From positions 620,001 through 684,000 of the forward strand of contig NZ_SGXE01000001.1 in the NCBI RefSeq assembly GCF_004216895.1: a stretch of 64,000 bases of DNA, read 5' to 3'. The notes under the pieces were generated by a model, which did not search any database, had not been told where the DNA came from, and saw nothing but the letters and a program-made list of their open reading frames with translations. Origin of the DNA: Aquimarina brevivitae (GTDB lineage: Bacteria > Bacteroidota > Bacteroidia > Flavobacteriales > Flavobacteriaceae). A program made the translations under genes and the position numbers. Shown one piece after another: positions 17,509 to 27,062 of this stretch; the stretch's first letter is position 1; each line of letters opens with the position of its first letter.

Positions 17509-19020
17509 ATGAATTCTGTAAGAGTAAGATTTGCACCAAGTCCAACCGGACCACTACATATTGGCGGTGTACGCACCGCTTTATATAACTATTTATTTGC
17601 GAAGAAACATCAAGGCACATTTATTCTAAGGATTGAGGATACTGATCAAACAAGATATGTACCAGGTGCGGAAGATTACATTCAAAAAGCTCTTGCCTGG
17701 TGTAAAATAAACATTGATGAAGGACCTAAACAAGGTGGAGATTATGGTCCTTATCGTCAAAGTGAACGCAAATCCCTCTATAAGGATTATGCATTAACAT
17801 TGGTGTCCAAAGGTAAAGCATACTATAGTTTTGATACCGCTGAGGAGCTAGAACAATTACGTAATGATTACGAAGCCAAAAAAGAAACCTTTATTTATAA
17901 TTGGCATAATCGTCAACAACTAAACAATTCCTTGGCACTAAGCGAGGAACAACTACAACATAAACTAGATTCTGGGATACCGTATGTGATTCGTTTTAAA
18001 ACTCCCGTTGATCAAGAATTACAATTACAAGACGAAATACGCGGCAACATCACTGTTAATACCTCTACCCTAGATGATAAAGTACTATTCAAAAGTGATG
18101 GTATGCCGACGTATCATCTTGCCAATATCGTAGATGATCACCTCATGAAAATCACTCACGTTATTCGAGGTGAAGAATGGTTACCCTCTCTTGCTTTACA
18201 CGTTTTGTTATACCAAGCATTTGAATGGAAAACACCAGCCTTTGCTCACCTACCCCTAATTTTAAAACCTGTTGGTAAAGGTAAATTAAGCAAAAGAGAT
18301 GGCGATAAGTTAGGATTTCCGGTATTTCCACTTGAATGGATAGATCCTAAGACTGAACACCTTTCAAAAGGCTATAAGGAAGACGGCTATCTAGCTGATG
18401 CTGTTATTAACATGTTAGCCTTTTTAGGTTGGAATCCAGGGACAGAACAAGAACTATTTACGATGGACGAACTCATTGAAAGTTTTGATTTATCTCGCGT
18501 TAATAAGTCAGGTGCTAAATTCGATCCTGAAAAAACATTATGGTTTCAACAACAACATTTACAGCTTCAAGATAACGACTTCTTTACCGCTCAATTGCAA
18601 TCAATTCTAGATGAAAAAGAAATCTCAACTACATTAGATTTGTCCAAAATTGCTAACTCCATCAAAGAACGTGCTATATTCAGTAAAGATCTATGGGAAT
18701 TAAGCAAGTTTTACTTTGTAACACCAACTTCATACGACGAAAAAGCTATGAAGAAAGCTTGGAAAGAGGATACTTCTGAATTAATGCAAGAACTTATACA
18801 GCAACTTAATAGCATTGATACCTATTCTTCGGAATATTTAGCCAATGAAATTAAAAGCTGGATTAAAAATAAAGATATTGGATTTGGTAAGATCATGATG
18901 CCATTCCGTTTAGCCTTTGTGGGTTCATTACAAGGACCAGACTTATTTGATATTGCTTCTATCCTAGGTAAAGAAGAAACAATAAATCGAATTCAAAACC
19001 TTCTTAATCATCAGGAATAA
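17509..19020 (+). CDS. gltX: Glutamate--tRNA ligase
   Basis: 503 residues, class I aminoacyl-tRNA synthetase. The HIGH-type motif is PSPTGPLHIGG at about residues 10-20 and the KMSKS-type motif is KLSKRDGD at about 264-271; the RGEEWLPSLALH stretch and the helical anticodon-binding C-terminal half are typical. It charges tRNA-Glu with glutamate. Because glnS is also in this window, direct Gln-tRNA formation is available and this enzyme need not mischarge tRNA-Gln. Confidence 0.97.
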   Translation: MNSVRVRFAPSPTGPLHIGGVRTALYNYLFAKKHQGTFILRIEDTDQTRYVPGAEDYIQKALAWCKINIDEGPKQGGDYGPYRQSERKSLYKDYALTLVSKGKAYYSFDTAEELEQLRNDYEAKKETFIYNWHNRQQLNNSLALSEEQLQHKLDSGIPYVIRFKTPVDQELQLQDEIRGNITVNTSTLDDKVLFKSDGMPTYHLANIVDDHLMKITHVIRGEEWLPSLALHVLLYQAFEWKTPAFAHLPLILKPVGKGKLSKRDGDKLGFPVFPLEWIDPKTEHLSKGYKEDGYLADAVINMLAFLGWNPGTEQELFTMDELIESFDLSRVNKSGAKFDPEKTLWFQQQHLQLQDNDFFTAQLQSILDEKEISTTLDLSKIANSIKERAIFSKDLWELSKFYFVTPTSYDEKAMKKAWKEDTSELMQELIQQLNSIDTYSSEYLANEIKSWIKNKDIGFGKIMMPFRLAFVGSLQGPDLFDIASILGKEETINRIQNLLNHQE

Positions 19021-19244
19021 AAAACTAAACATCAGGAGTTCTAGTTTTAAGGAAAATGCTGGTTACGTTAAAATTTGTAACAAAAAGCAAATTATAGCAA
19101 CTAATAAGACATAAGGAAAATAAAGTTTACTAAAAACTATTAAACCCTTATTTACATCACTATATTTAATATCGGTATACCTTATAACGTATCCTAATCG
19201 AGGCTTCGTTATCAAAATACCGTTAATACTAAAATTTTACTACT

Positions 19245-20186
19245 ATGGGATACGTATTTTTTATACCACTATTTATTATAGGGTTTTTTTTATTTCTATC
19301 AATCTTTTTTATTGTAAAGCAGCAAACCTCTGCTATTATAGAAAGATTTGGACGTTTTGCCAGTACCCGAAGTTCTGGACTACAGCTTAAAATTCCAATT
19401 ATCGATCGCATTGCTGGAAGAATAAACTTAAAAATACAGCAATTAGATGTGATCGTTGAAACAAAAACAAAAGATGACGTATTTGTACGACTAAAAATTT
19501 CTGTACAATATCAGGTTATTAGAGAAAAAGTGTATGATGCCTTCTATAAGCTCGAAAACCCGCATGATCAAATTACGTCCTACGTGTTTGATGTGGTACG
19601 CGCAGAAGTTCCAAAAATGAAACTTGATGATGTATTTGAAAGAAAAGATGATATTGCTATTGCTGTTAAGGCCGAGTTAAACGAAGCGATGATTAATTAT
19701 GGTTATGACATTATTAAGACGCTTGTTACCGATATCGATCCTGATCCACAGGTAAAAGCAGCTATGAACAGAATTAATGCATCTGAGCGAGAAAAAATCG
19801 CGGCTGAATATGAAGCTGAAGCTGAACGTATTAAAATTGTAGCTAAAGCACGTGCTGAAGCAGAAAGTAAGCGTTTACAAGGTCAGGGTATTGCAGACCA
19901 AAGAAGAGAAATTGCTAGAGGTCTTGAAGAAAGTGTTGAAGTATTAAATAATGTTGGTATCAATTCTCAAGAAGCCTCTGCCCTAATTGTGGTTACACAA
20001 CATTATGATACACTACAATCGATTGGCGAAGAATCTAATAGTAATCTGATATTATTACCAAATACACCACAAGCAGGAAGTGATATGTTAAATAATATGA
20101 TTGCTTCTTTTTCTGCATCCAACCAAATTGGTGAAATGATGAAAGAACAGAATCAAAAAAATAAGAATAACCAAAAGGAAGAATAA
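19245..20186 (+). CDS. SPFH/Band 7 (stomatin-like) membrane protein
   Basis: 313 residues. Residues 3-25 are one hydrophobic anchor. The SPFH domain follows (QQTSAIIERFGRF, VETKTKDDVFV, YDAFYKLENPHDQITSYVFDVVRAEVPKMKLDDVFE), then an alanine/glutamate-rich helix (AAEYEAEAERIKIVAKARAEAESKRLQ; described by position about 180-215) typical of stomatin-like oligomers. These proteins form large membrane scaffolds and often tune proteases or membrane domains. No NfeD-type partner gene is adjacent. It stands alone with a terminator 26 bases downstream. Confidence 0.9.
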   Translation: MGYVFFIPLFIIGFFLFLSIFFIVKQQTSAIIERFGRFASTRSSGLQLKIPIIDRIAGRINLKIQQLDVIVETKTKDDVFVRLKISVQYQVIREKVYDAFYKLENPHDQITSYVFDVVRAEVPKMKLDDVFERKDDIAIAVKAELNEAMINYGYDIIKTLVTDIDPDPQVKAAMNRINASEREKIAAEYEAEAERIKIVAKARAEAESKRLQGQGIADQRREIARGLEESVEVLNNVGINSQEASALIVVTQHYDTLQSIGEESNSNLILLPNTPQAGSDMLNNMIASFSASNQIGEMMKEQNQKNKNNQKEE

Positions 20187-20211
20187 TTTCTTGCGATTCT
20201 CTTAAAAATAC

Positions 20212-20240
20212 AAACCCAATCTCTATAAGGTTGGGTTTTT
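20212..20240 (+). terminator. Terminator after the SPFH gene
   Basis: AAACCCAA (20212-20219) pairs with TTGGGTTT (20231-20238), followed by further T. Confidence 0.85.
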
Positions 20241-20430
20241 CATTTTATATGTCTAATTTTGCTAATAAAAAGTTAAATTATAAAATAAATTACATTTAAC
20301 AGCGTTTAGCAGATAATCAATCATATTATATAAGTAAAAAAAATAAACCTCTTAAACCTACGCTAAATAAATCATTTTTAATAAGAAAAAATAATAACAC
20401 AATTCCAATCTATAATAATTACTTATAATA

Positions 20431-20946
20431 ATGAAAAATTATTTACTTATTACTTTATTATTAGTTTCTTCAATATCATTTTCACAAAGTATGAGGAAAC
20501 TAAAAAAGTCAGCCAAAAACGATGCTGAAGTATTTACACAGGCAACCATACAGCGGGATTATAATTTAATCTTAAAACATTCTCATCCAAAAATTGTAAA
20601 TGCTTTTGGAAAAGATGAAATGATCTCTTCTATGGAAGATACCTATCGCACCATGTCCGCACAAAAAATAAGTATTCTCGAATCCGAAATCGAAGAAGTG
20701 TCAGACATTCAAGAAGAGAACAATGAATACCGCTCTTTGATTAAAACTACCACACTTATGGATTATAATGGTAGAAAAGTTACACTAAAGAGTTCATTAT
20801 TTGGATTTTATGACCAAGAAAATGAAATATGGTATTTTATAGAGTCTAATAAATTATTAAATGATACGGATACACAATCACTATTTCCTAATTTTAAGAC
20901 CGCAATCTCCATACCGGCAGATGAACAAATTGCTGAAGATAGTTAA
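20431..20946 (+). CDS. Secreted protein of unknown function
   Basis: 171 residues, not recognised with confidence. Residues 1-19 are a signal peptide (MKNYLLITLLLVSSISFSQ). The rest is a compact alpha+beta sequence (residues 25-150: helix KNDAEVFTQATIQRDYNLI, then strands ending in IWYFIES), which could be an NTF2-like or similar small fold, but this is a guess. It is followed by a strong bidirectional terminator shared with glnS. Confidence 0.65.
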   Translation: MKNYLLITLLLVSSISFSQSMRKLKKSAKNDAEVFTQATIQRDYNLILKHSHPKIVNAFGKDEMISSMEDTYRTMSAQKISILESEIEEVSDIQEENNEYRSLIKTTTLMDYNGRKVTLKSSLFGFYDQENEIWYFIESNKLLNDTDTQSLFPNFKTAISIPADEQIAEDS

Positions 20947-20976
20947 AAAAAAGCCTCTTGTTAAGAGGCTTTTTTC
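20945..20976. terminator. Bidirectional terminator between the secreted protein gene and glnS
   Basis: GCCTCTT (20953-20959) pairs with AAGAGGC (20963-20969), flanked by an A run on the left and a T run on the right, so it can stop transcription from both convergent genes. Confidence 0.9.
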
Positions 20977-23025
20977 TTATGTTATGTTGAATTTATTTTT
21001 TATTCTCTTACCTTCTTCAGCTAATATTTCATTAACGTCTTCCGCTGCTTTTTGTATAAATTCCTTAGCATTTTCATCTAATAACATAGCGTTTTTATCT
21101 AATAAAACCTCTAAACCTAATAATACTGCAGCTCTTGTACCTGCCTTTTTAACAGCTGTTCCATACAATTCTTCCAATTCTTCTATCTCCACATTATCTG
21201 CAGCTTGCTGAATACTCTCTTTAAGTAGTAATCGTTTTTTATCCGGAACATTTGTATACTTTTTTCCAAGCTTCTTTATTTCATCAATACCAGATCTTTT
21301 AGGAATACTTTGCTTTTTAACGGGAGTCGAATTTTTTTCTTTATTGCTGTCTGTGCTTTGCTTAGCCCAAGTATCTTTTAAACCAACCGTTTTATTAAAA
21401 ATCAACTTATCTGGTGTACTATCTGGATCTACATTAAAATATCCTATTCTCTGAAATTGGAACTGTTCCAATGCTGTTACATTCTTTAAGCTTGGCTCTA
21501 CATATCCAGTAGTAATGGTTAAAGAATTAGGATTTAAAAACTCCATAAAATCCTTTTCCTTATGGCCATCAGGCGACTCGTGCATAAACAATCGATCATA
21601 TATACGAACTTCCGTTTGAATAGCATGGGGTATAGATACCCAATGCAAGGTTCCCTTTACGTTACGTTTAGACTCTTCTGTTCCACTACCCGATCTACTC
21701 CTTGGATCGTATGTACAATGGATCTCTGTTATCGTTCCTGAAGCATCTTTTACAACCTTCTCCCCTTTTATGATATATGCATTTTTCAGTCGTACTTCTT
21801 TGCCTAATGTAAGCCTAAAGTACTTTCGACTCGCCTGTTCCTTAAAGTCATCTCTTTCTATAAACAATTCTTTAGAAAATGGAACTTTACGACTACCGGC
21901 ATTAGGATCTTCAGGATTATTCTCTGCATCTAACCATTCTTCTTCACCTTCAGGATAATTTGTAATGACAAGCTTTACCGGATCTATAACCGCCATTACT
22001 CTTGGCGCTTTTTTGTTCAAATCTTCACGAATACAAAACTCTAGTAAAGAAACATCTATTACATTTTCGCGCTTCGCCACCCCTACTGTTTCCACAAATT
22101 TTCGTATTGCATCTGGTGTATACCCTCTTCTGCGTAAAGCTGATATTGTCGGCATACGCGGATCATCCCATCCTGCTACGATCTTTTCCTCCACAAGCTT
22201 TAAGAGTTTACGTTTGCTCATAATCGTGTAACTGAGATTTAAGCGAGCAAATTCTCTTTGTTTAGGACGCACACCATCCGTGTATACTTGATCTAAGAAC
22301 CAATCGTATAATTTTCTATGCGGTTTGAACTCTAAAGAGCATAATGAATGGGATATACTCTCGATATAATCACTCTCACCATGCGTCCAATCATACATAG
22401 GGTAAATGCACCAGGTGTCTCCTGTTCTATGATGATCCTTTTTAAGGATTCTATACATCAACGGATCTCGCATTAGCATATTAGGATCAGACATATCAAT
22501 TTTAGCCCTTACAACGTGATCTCCTGCATTAAATTCACCATTCTTCATACGTTCAAATAAATCCAAATTCTCGGCCGCTGACCTATCTCTAAATGGACTA
22601 TTGACACCGGGTTCCGTTGTTGTACCCTTTTGCTCTGCAATTTTATCAGCACTTTGGGAATCCACATAAGCCTTACCAGCTTTCATTAAGTCTACCGTCC
22701 AATCGTATAATTGTTGAAAATAATCCGATGAATAACATTCTTTAGCCCATTGATAACCCAACCAAGCAATGTCTTCTTTAATGGCATCCACGTACTCCTG
22801 CTCTTCTTTAGCTGGATTGGTATCGTCAAATCTTAGATTAACGGGTGCATTATATCGTAATCCTAATCCAAAACTAATGCCTATTGCTTTTGTATGTCCT
22901 ATGTGTAAATATCCATTGGGTTCTGGTGGAAAACGGAATCGTAAGTCATTTTTATCCATTCCATTATCCAGATCCTCCTCAATGATATGCTCTATAAAAT
23001 TTAAGGACTTTTTATCTTCTGTCAT
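20977..23025 (-). CDS. glnS: Glutamine--tRNA ligase with C-terminal extension
   Basis: 682 residues. The class I HIGH motif is PPEPNGYLHIGHTKA at about residues 32-46 and the KMSKS-type motif is IMSKRKLL near 270. The catalytic and anticodon-binding parts end at about residue 556 (close to the size of E. coli GlnRS). A further 126 residues follow: a lysine/serine linker (557-580) and a helical domain (about 580-682). Some GlnRS enzymes carry added tRNA-binding domains (for example YqeY-like in Deinococcus), but I could not identify this tail by eye. It charges tRNA-Gln directly with glutamine. Confidence 0.96.
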   Translation of the reverse strand: MTEDKKSLNFIEHIIEEDLDNGMDKNDLRFRFPPEPNGYLHIGHTKAIGISFGLGLRYNAPVNLRFDDTNPAKEEQEYVDAIKEDIAWLGYQWAKECYSSDYFQQLYDWTVDLMKAGKAYVDSQSADKIAEQKGTTTEPGVNSPFRDRSAAENLDLFERMKNGEFNAGDHVVRAKIDMSDPNMLMRDPLMYRILKKDHHRTGDTWCIYPMYDWTHGESDYIESISHSLCSLEFKPHRKLYDWFLDQVYTDGVRPKQREFARLNLSYTIMSKRKLLKLVEEKIVAGWDDPRMPTISALRRRGYTPDAIRKFVETVGVAKRENVIDVSLLEFCIREDLNKKAPRVMAVIDPVKLVITNYPEGEEEWLDAENNPEDPNAGSRKVPFSKELFIERDDFKEQASRKYFRLTLGKEVRLKNAYIIKGEKVVKDASGTITEIHCTYDPRSRSGSGTEESKRNVKGTLHWVSIPHAIQTEVRIYDRLFMHESPDGHKEKDFMEFLNPNSLTITTGYVEPSLKNVTALEQFQFQRIGYFNVDPDSTPDKLIFNKTVGLKDTWAKQSTDSNKEKNSTPVKKQSIPKRSGIDEIKKLGKKYTNVPDKKRLLLKESIQQAADNVEIEELEELYGTAVKKAGTRAAVLLGLEVLLDKNAMLLDENAKEFIQKAAEDVNEILAEEGKRIKNKFNIT

Positions 23026-23110
23026 TCGTTATCCTACTTTATAAATAGCTGACATCCCTTTATGTTTATTCGATAAAAATGTAGTCAACTGTTGATATAC
23101 TATTAAAGCA

Positions 23111-23118
23111 CAAAGCTA
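23111..23118 (-). promoter_or_regulatory. -7 promoter box for glnS
   Basis: TAGCTTTG on the minus strand, fitting TAnnTTTG, 86 bases upstream of the glnS start. Confidence 0.5.
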
Positions 23119-23205
23119 CTAAATTTATTGTCGTTATAACTTAAAAATTACAAGCTTAAATCCATTAAAACTAGGCGTCGTGTGACCTATTTATCCCTAA
23201 TATTG

Positions 23206-23213
23206 TACCTTTG
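23206..23213 (+). promoter_or_regulatory. -7 promoter box for folB
   Basis: TACCTTTG, a perfect TAnnTTTG. Its last three bases are the most upstream in-frame TTG, so translation cannot plausibly begin there if this is the promoter. This decides the folB start in favour of the TTG at 23226. Confidence 0.65.
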
Positions 23214-23225
23214 CTAAAAAAGAAA

Positions 23226-23585
23226 TTGGGATATATTAAACTAAAAAATATCAAGGTATACGCCTATCACGGTTGTTTAGTAGAGGAAAAAAAAATCGGA
23301 TCCGACTATCGCGTAGATTTAAGCGTAAAAGCTGATTTAACACAATCTGCAAAAACCGATGCATTATCGGATACTGTTGATTACGTTCATTTAAATAAAA
23401 TCGTTAAAGAAGAAATGGCTATTCGATCTAAATTACTAGAACATGCAGCAGAACGCATATTAGATCGAATACTAGAGGAACTACCTATGGTTCAAAAAGC
23501 TAAGATTGATGTTTCTAAGATAAATCCTCCCATTGGTGGTAATGTACAAATGGTAACTATTAGACGGATTAAGAAAAGATCATAA
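23226..23585 (+). CDS. folB: Dihydroneopterin aldolase
   Basis: About 119 residues from the TTG at 23226. FolB family features are IKLKNIKVYAYHGCLVEEK at the N-terminus (Glu of the HGCLxEE motif near the pterin pocket), DTVDYVHL, LLEHAAERILD and a C-terminal KINPPIGGN with the catalytic-region lysine/proline stretch. It converts dihydroneopterin to 6-hydroxymethyl-dihydropterin in folate synthesis. A TTG at 23211 is also in frame but overlaps the promoter -7 box; the chosen start gives the usual GYIKLKNI beginning and implies a very short leader. The non-ATG start is a moderate uncertainty. Confidence 0.88.
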   Translation: MGYIKLKNIKVYAYHGCLVEEKKIGSDYRVDLSVKADLTQSAKTDALSDTVDYVHLNKIVKEEMAIRSKLLEHAAERILDRILEELPMVQKAKIDVSKINPPIGGNVQMVTIRRIKKRS

Positions 23586-23625
23586 GTTTTACTTGAAAAT
23601 GATTTTTTAGAAAGGTATATTTTTT

Positions 23626-23633
23626 TACTTTTG
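23626..23633 (+). promoter_or_regulatory. -7 promoter box for tRNA-Cys
   Basis: TACTTTTG, fitting TAnnTTTG, 18 bases before the mature tRNA 5' end. That distance would put transcription start a few bases before the tRNA. Confidence 0.6.
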
Positions 23634-23651
23634 CCTTCCGCAACCATATAA

Positions 23652-23722
23652 GGTGTCGTGGCCGAGTGGCTAGGCAGTGGTCTGCAACACCATCTACAGC
23701 GGTTCGAATCCGCTCGACACCT
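23652..23722 (+). tRNA. tRNA-Cys (anticodon GCA)
   Basis: 71 bases. The acceptor arm GGTGTCG pairs with CGACACC, followed by discriminator T, the Cys identity base. D arm GCCGAGTGGCTAGGC; anticodon arm GTGGT-CTGCAAC-ACCAT with anticodon GCA; T arm GCGGTTCGAATCCGC. CCA is not encoded. A terminator follows directly. Confidence 0.96.
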
Positions 23723-23724
23723 CA

Positions 23725-23762
23725 AAAAAACGCCCGTAGTATTAACTATGGGCGTTTTTTAT
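23725..23762. terminator. Bidirectional terminator between tRNA-Cys and the LysE-family gene
   Basis: CGCCCGTAG (23731-23739) pairs with CTATGGGCG (23746-23754, one G-T), with A run before and T run after, serving the tRNA on the plus strand and the LysE gene on the minus strand. Confidence 0.9.
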
Positions 23763-23766
23763 TTAC

Positions 23767-24459
23767 TTATTCTTTCGTTGTTGGTGTTATTTTTTCAATC
23801 TCATTTTGAAGTCGTTGTTCTATTTTATCCGGTATTATTCCCTTTATTATTAAAAATAATCCCGAAACGACAAGGATAATACTAATTAATCGTTTTATTT
23901 TAAAAACTCTTCTTTGTGTCAATTTTCTACGTAGTCTCTTTGCTAAAAGTATTTTAAATACATCAATAATTAAATAAGTACTCAATACCATTATAAAAAA
24001 CAATACTATTCTATTGGTATCCATATCCAACTGTGGACCAACAACGATTATAATACCCAACCAAAAACCCAAAACACCTATATTGATAAAATTCAATAGG
24101 AAGCCTTTGAAAAACAATTTTACATAATTGTTCTTATTGATGATTTCTACTGAAGTATCACGTAGTTTATTGTAATTTTTACGTTCCTGTATAAAGGAAA
24201 TAACACCATATACAGTTAGTAAGGTACCACCAAATATAAAAAGTGCGGGATCATCCTTGATCTTTTCTAAAATTTTATTGGTACTAAAATATGCAATGAG
24301 TATAAAAACAATATCTGCAAAAATGACTCCAAAATCCAAGGCTATTGCAGCTCTAAAACCTTTAATTGCAGCAGTTTCAAGCAGAACAAAAAAAACAGGT
24401 CCTATTAAAAAAGCTAACAAAAAACCCCACGATATGGCTAACCAAGCATCTTGTATCAT
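23767..24459 (-). CDS. LysE family amino-acid exporter
   Basis: 230 residues with about six hydrophobic segments (starting near residues 6, 38, 73, 114, 147 and 187). The N-terminal WGFLLAFLIGPVFFVLLETAAIKGFRAAI stretch has the GP-x-FF motif of the LysE/RhtB translocators (inner-membrane export of amino acids or related solutes). The loop between segments 3 and 4 is basic. Its promoter region contains a well-spaced Bacteroidota promoter. The substrate is not predictable. Confidence 0.85.
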   Translation of the reverse strand: MIQDAWLAISWGFLLAFLIGPVFFVLLETAAIKGFRAAIALDFGVIFADIVFILIAYFSTNKILEKIKDDPALFIFGGTLLTVYGVISFIQERKNYNKLRDTSVEIINKNNYVKLFFKGFLLNFINIGVLGFWLGIIIVVGPQLDMDTNRIVLFFIMVLSTYLIIDVFKILLAKRLRRKLTQRRVFKIKRLISIILVVSGLFLIIKGIIPDKIEQRLQNEIEKITPTTKE

Positions 24460-24481
24460 CTATTAATTTTGGTGATACTTA

Positions 24482-24511
24482 CAAAGTTAAAAAACTAGTA
24501 CTTAACTTCAA
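24482..24511 (-). promoter_or_regulatory. Bacteroidota promoter for the LysE-family gene
   Basis: On the minus strand TTG (plus 24509-24511), a 19-base spacer and TAACTTTG (24482-24489). This matches TTG-N17-20-TAnnTTTG and is one of the best promoters seen in the window. Confidence 0.75.
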
Positions 24512-24584
24512 CTATTTTACAATTTTATACCTATTTAAAAGCTTATCAAACGAGTAACCTTAAACACACAGTAAAATCAAAACC

Positions 24585-26801
24585 TTATTCTACATCTGCT
24601 CTAGCACCCAGTAGGGTAAAATCTAAGTGTCTTTTAATTAAATCGGCATTTTTCACTTTTACATATACTTCATCACCTAATTGATAGATTTGTTTAGTTC
24701 GTTGCCCTATAATAGCATATTCATCAGGATCAAAAACATAATGGTCATCGGAAATGTCTCGCAGACGTACCATTCCTTCGCATTTATTGGCAATAATTTC
24801 GATATAGATTCCCCATTCGGTTACTCCAGAAATTACTCCGAGAAATTCTTCATCCTGGTGATCCTTCATAAATTTAATCTGCATGTATTTTATAGAATCA
24901 CGTTCGGCACTTGCGGCTAAATTTTCCATATCACTACTATGCTTACATTTTTCTTCATAGGTTTCCTCGGCAACCGATTTACCTTTATCCAAATAATGCT
25001 GTAGTAATCGATGTGCCATGATATCCGGATATCTTCGTATCGGAGATGTAAAATGTGAGTAATAATCAAACGCAAGACCATAATGCCCGATATTATGGGT
25101 ACTATATTCTGCCTTACTCATACTACGAATGGCTAGCGTATCTACAAGATTTTGTTCCTTTTTACCTTGTACATCCTGTAATAAACTGTTTAAAGACTGT
25201 GTTGTAGTTTTACGATCCTTCAAGTTTAATTTATATCCAAAACGTTTGATTATATTTTGTAATGAAGCTAATTTTTCATCATCTGGTTCATCATGAATCC
25301 GATATACAAAAGTTCTACTATCCTTATTGCTTTTAGAAGGTTTACCTATAAATTCAGCGACTTTTCTATTCGCTAATAACATAAATTCTTCAATTAATTT
25401 ATTTGCATCTTTTGAAGTCTTGAAGTAAACACCTACGGGCTCGTTGGTTTCATTGAGATTAAATTTCACCTCAACTTTATCAAAGGATATTGCTCCATTA
25501 CGCATTCGTTTAGCACGCATAATTTTAGCCAACTCATCTAGCTTCATAATTGCTTCTGCAATGGCAGGATCAACTACATACTCTTTATTGGTTAAAGAAA
25601 TTTCTGCAGGAATTTTTGTATCCTTAGTTTCTATAATATGCTGTGCTTCTTCATAGGCAAATCTACTATCCGAATAGGTAACTGTTCTACCAAACCAATG
25701 TTTTTGAACTTCAGCTTTATGATCTAATTCAAAAATGGCTGAAAAGGTATATTTTTCTTCATGAGGTCTCAATGAGCAGGCATTATTGGATAAAACTTCC
25801 GGTAACATAGGTACTACACGATCCACTAAATACACCGATGTAGCCCTTTCATAAGCTTCATCATCCAGGATCGTACCTGGTTGTACATAGTGCGATACAT
25901 CTGCAATATGAATTCCTACTTCAAAATTTCCATTTTCTAATACACGAAATGATAATGCATCATCAAAATCCTTTGCATCTTTTGGATCTATAGTAAATGT
26001 GAGTGTATCCCTGAGATCCCTTCTTTTTTTGATTTCGTCCGCTTTGATACTCGTGTCTAATTCATTAGCATAAGTTTCTACCTCTTCGGGGAATTCATAG
26101 GGCAAACCATATTGAGCTAGTATAGCGTGTATTTCGGTATTATGTTCTCCAGGTTTTCCTAATACCTGAGTTACTCTACCAAAAGGACTATCCGCATTTT
26201 CTGGCCAATCTTCTAATTTTACGACAACCTTATCGCCATTCTCCGCTTTATTAATTTTGTTCTTTGGCACAAATACGTCGGTATACATTTTAGTATTTTG
26301 CGTATTTACAAAGGCATAATTTTTTTGAATTTCGATTACCCCAACAAATTCATCTTTATTGCGTTTTAGAATTTTAGCTATTTCTCCTTCACTTTTACCT
26401 CTTCGCTTACGTTTATAGATATAAACTTCTACCTCATCACCGTCTAGGGCTTTATTTAAGTTATTTGCAGGAATATAGATATCTTGCTCTAACTCCTCTA
26501 CCATAACATATCCTGCTCCTTTTGAAGTTATATCTAAGATACCTTTGTATAGATTACCTTGTAAGACAACTTTAAACTTACCCCTTTCTACTTCTTCTAT
26601 TTGTTTTTTTGCAGCTAACTGACTTAATTTTTTTATAATTTGATTTCTACTACTAGGATCATCTACTCCAAACTTGGCAGCTATTTGTTTGTAATTAAAA
26701 GATTTAGTAGGATCTGCTTTTAATATTTTTAAAATTCCTTCTGTAAGATTAGGAATCTTTGGACTTTTTTTTCTCTTCGTTCTTCTATTATTTCTACTCA
26801 T
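24585..26801 (-). CDS. rnr: Ribonuclease R
   Basis: 738 residues. An N-terminal winged-helix (about 20-75), two cold-shock-type OB domains (about 85-230), the RNB exonuclease domain with the metal-binding IDPKDAKDFDDALS at 271-284, and a C-terminal S1 domain (about 650-735; EFLGVISGVTEWGIYIEI). It degrades structured RNA 3' to 5' and acts in rRNA/mRNA quality control. Length and domain order are normal. It lies alone, with 261 bases of AT-rich sequence separating it from the DUF2007 gene that starts at 27063. Confidence 0.96.
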   Translation of the reverse strand: MSRNNRRTKRKKSPKIPNLTEGILKILKADPTKSFNYKQIAAKFGVDDPSSRNQIIKKLSQLAAKKQIEEVERGKFKVVLQGNLYKGILDITSKGAGYVMVEELEQDIYIPANNLNKALDGDEVEVYIYKRKRRGKSEGEIAKILKRNKDEFVGVIEIQKNYAFVNTQNTKMYTDVFVPKNKINKAENGDKVVVKLEDWPENADSPFGRVTQVLGKPGEHNTEIHAILAQYGLPYEFPEEVETYANELDTSIKADEIKKRRDLRDTLTFTIDPKDAKDFDDALSFRVLENGNFEVGIHIADVSHYVQPGTILDDEAYERATSVYLVDRVVPMLPEVLSNNACSLRPHEEKYTFSAIFELDHKAEVQKHWFGRTVTYSDSRFAYEEAQHIIETKDTKIPAEISLTNKEYVVDPAIAEAIMKLDELAKIMRAKRMRNGAISFDKVEVKFNLNETNEPVGVYFKTSKDANKLIEEFMLLANRKVAEFIGKPSKSNKDSRTFVYRIHDEPDDEKLASLQNIIKRFGYKLNLKDRKTTTQSLNSLLQDVQGKKEQNLVDTLAIRSMSKAEYSTHNIGHYGLAFDYYSHFTSPIRRYPDIMAHRLLQHYLDKGKSVAEETYEEKCKHSSDMENLAASAERDSIKYMQIKFMKDHQDEEFLGVISGVTEWGIYIEIIANKCEGMVRLRDISDDHYVFDPDEYAIIGQRTKQIYQLGDEVYVKVKNADLIKRHLDFTLLGARADVE

Positions 26802-27062
26802 TAATTTCTTTGTAATTCATATGGTTAAATGTAAGGTATATCTTTTAAGATCTACCTTTATAAGTCTAACTTTAATGTATAATTAGATTATAAGTAGCAA
26901 AAACTAACCACAATTACTATTTTACTCTTAACAATTTCGGATATTTAGGTCACAAAACCAATACTATTGCTAATTAGTAAGTTCTATAGCTTAATTAATT
27001 ATTACTTATATTTAATCATTGTATTTATATTGTTATAGCCTTTTATAACGAGGAACTTAACT

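Noticed and set aside
27032..27049. GTTATA-N6-TATAAC inverted repeat as a terminator
   Set aside because: It has no GC stem or T run and lies just before a start codon; at most an operator or leader hairpin.
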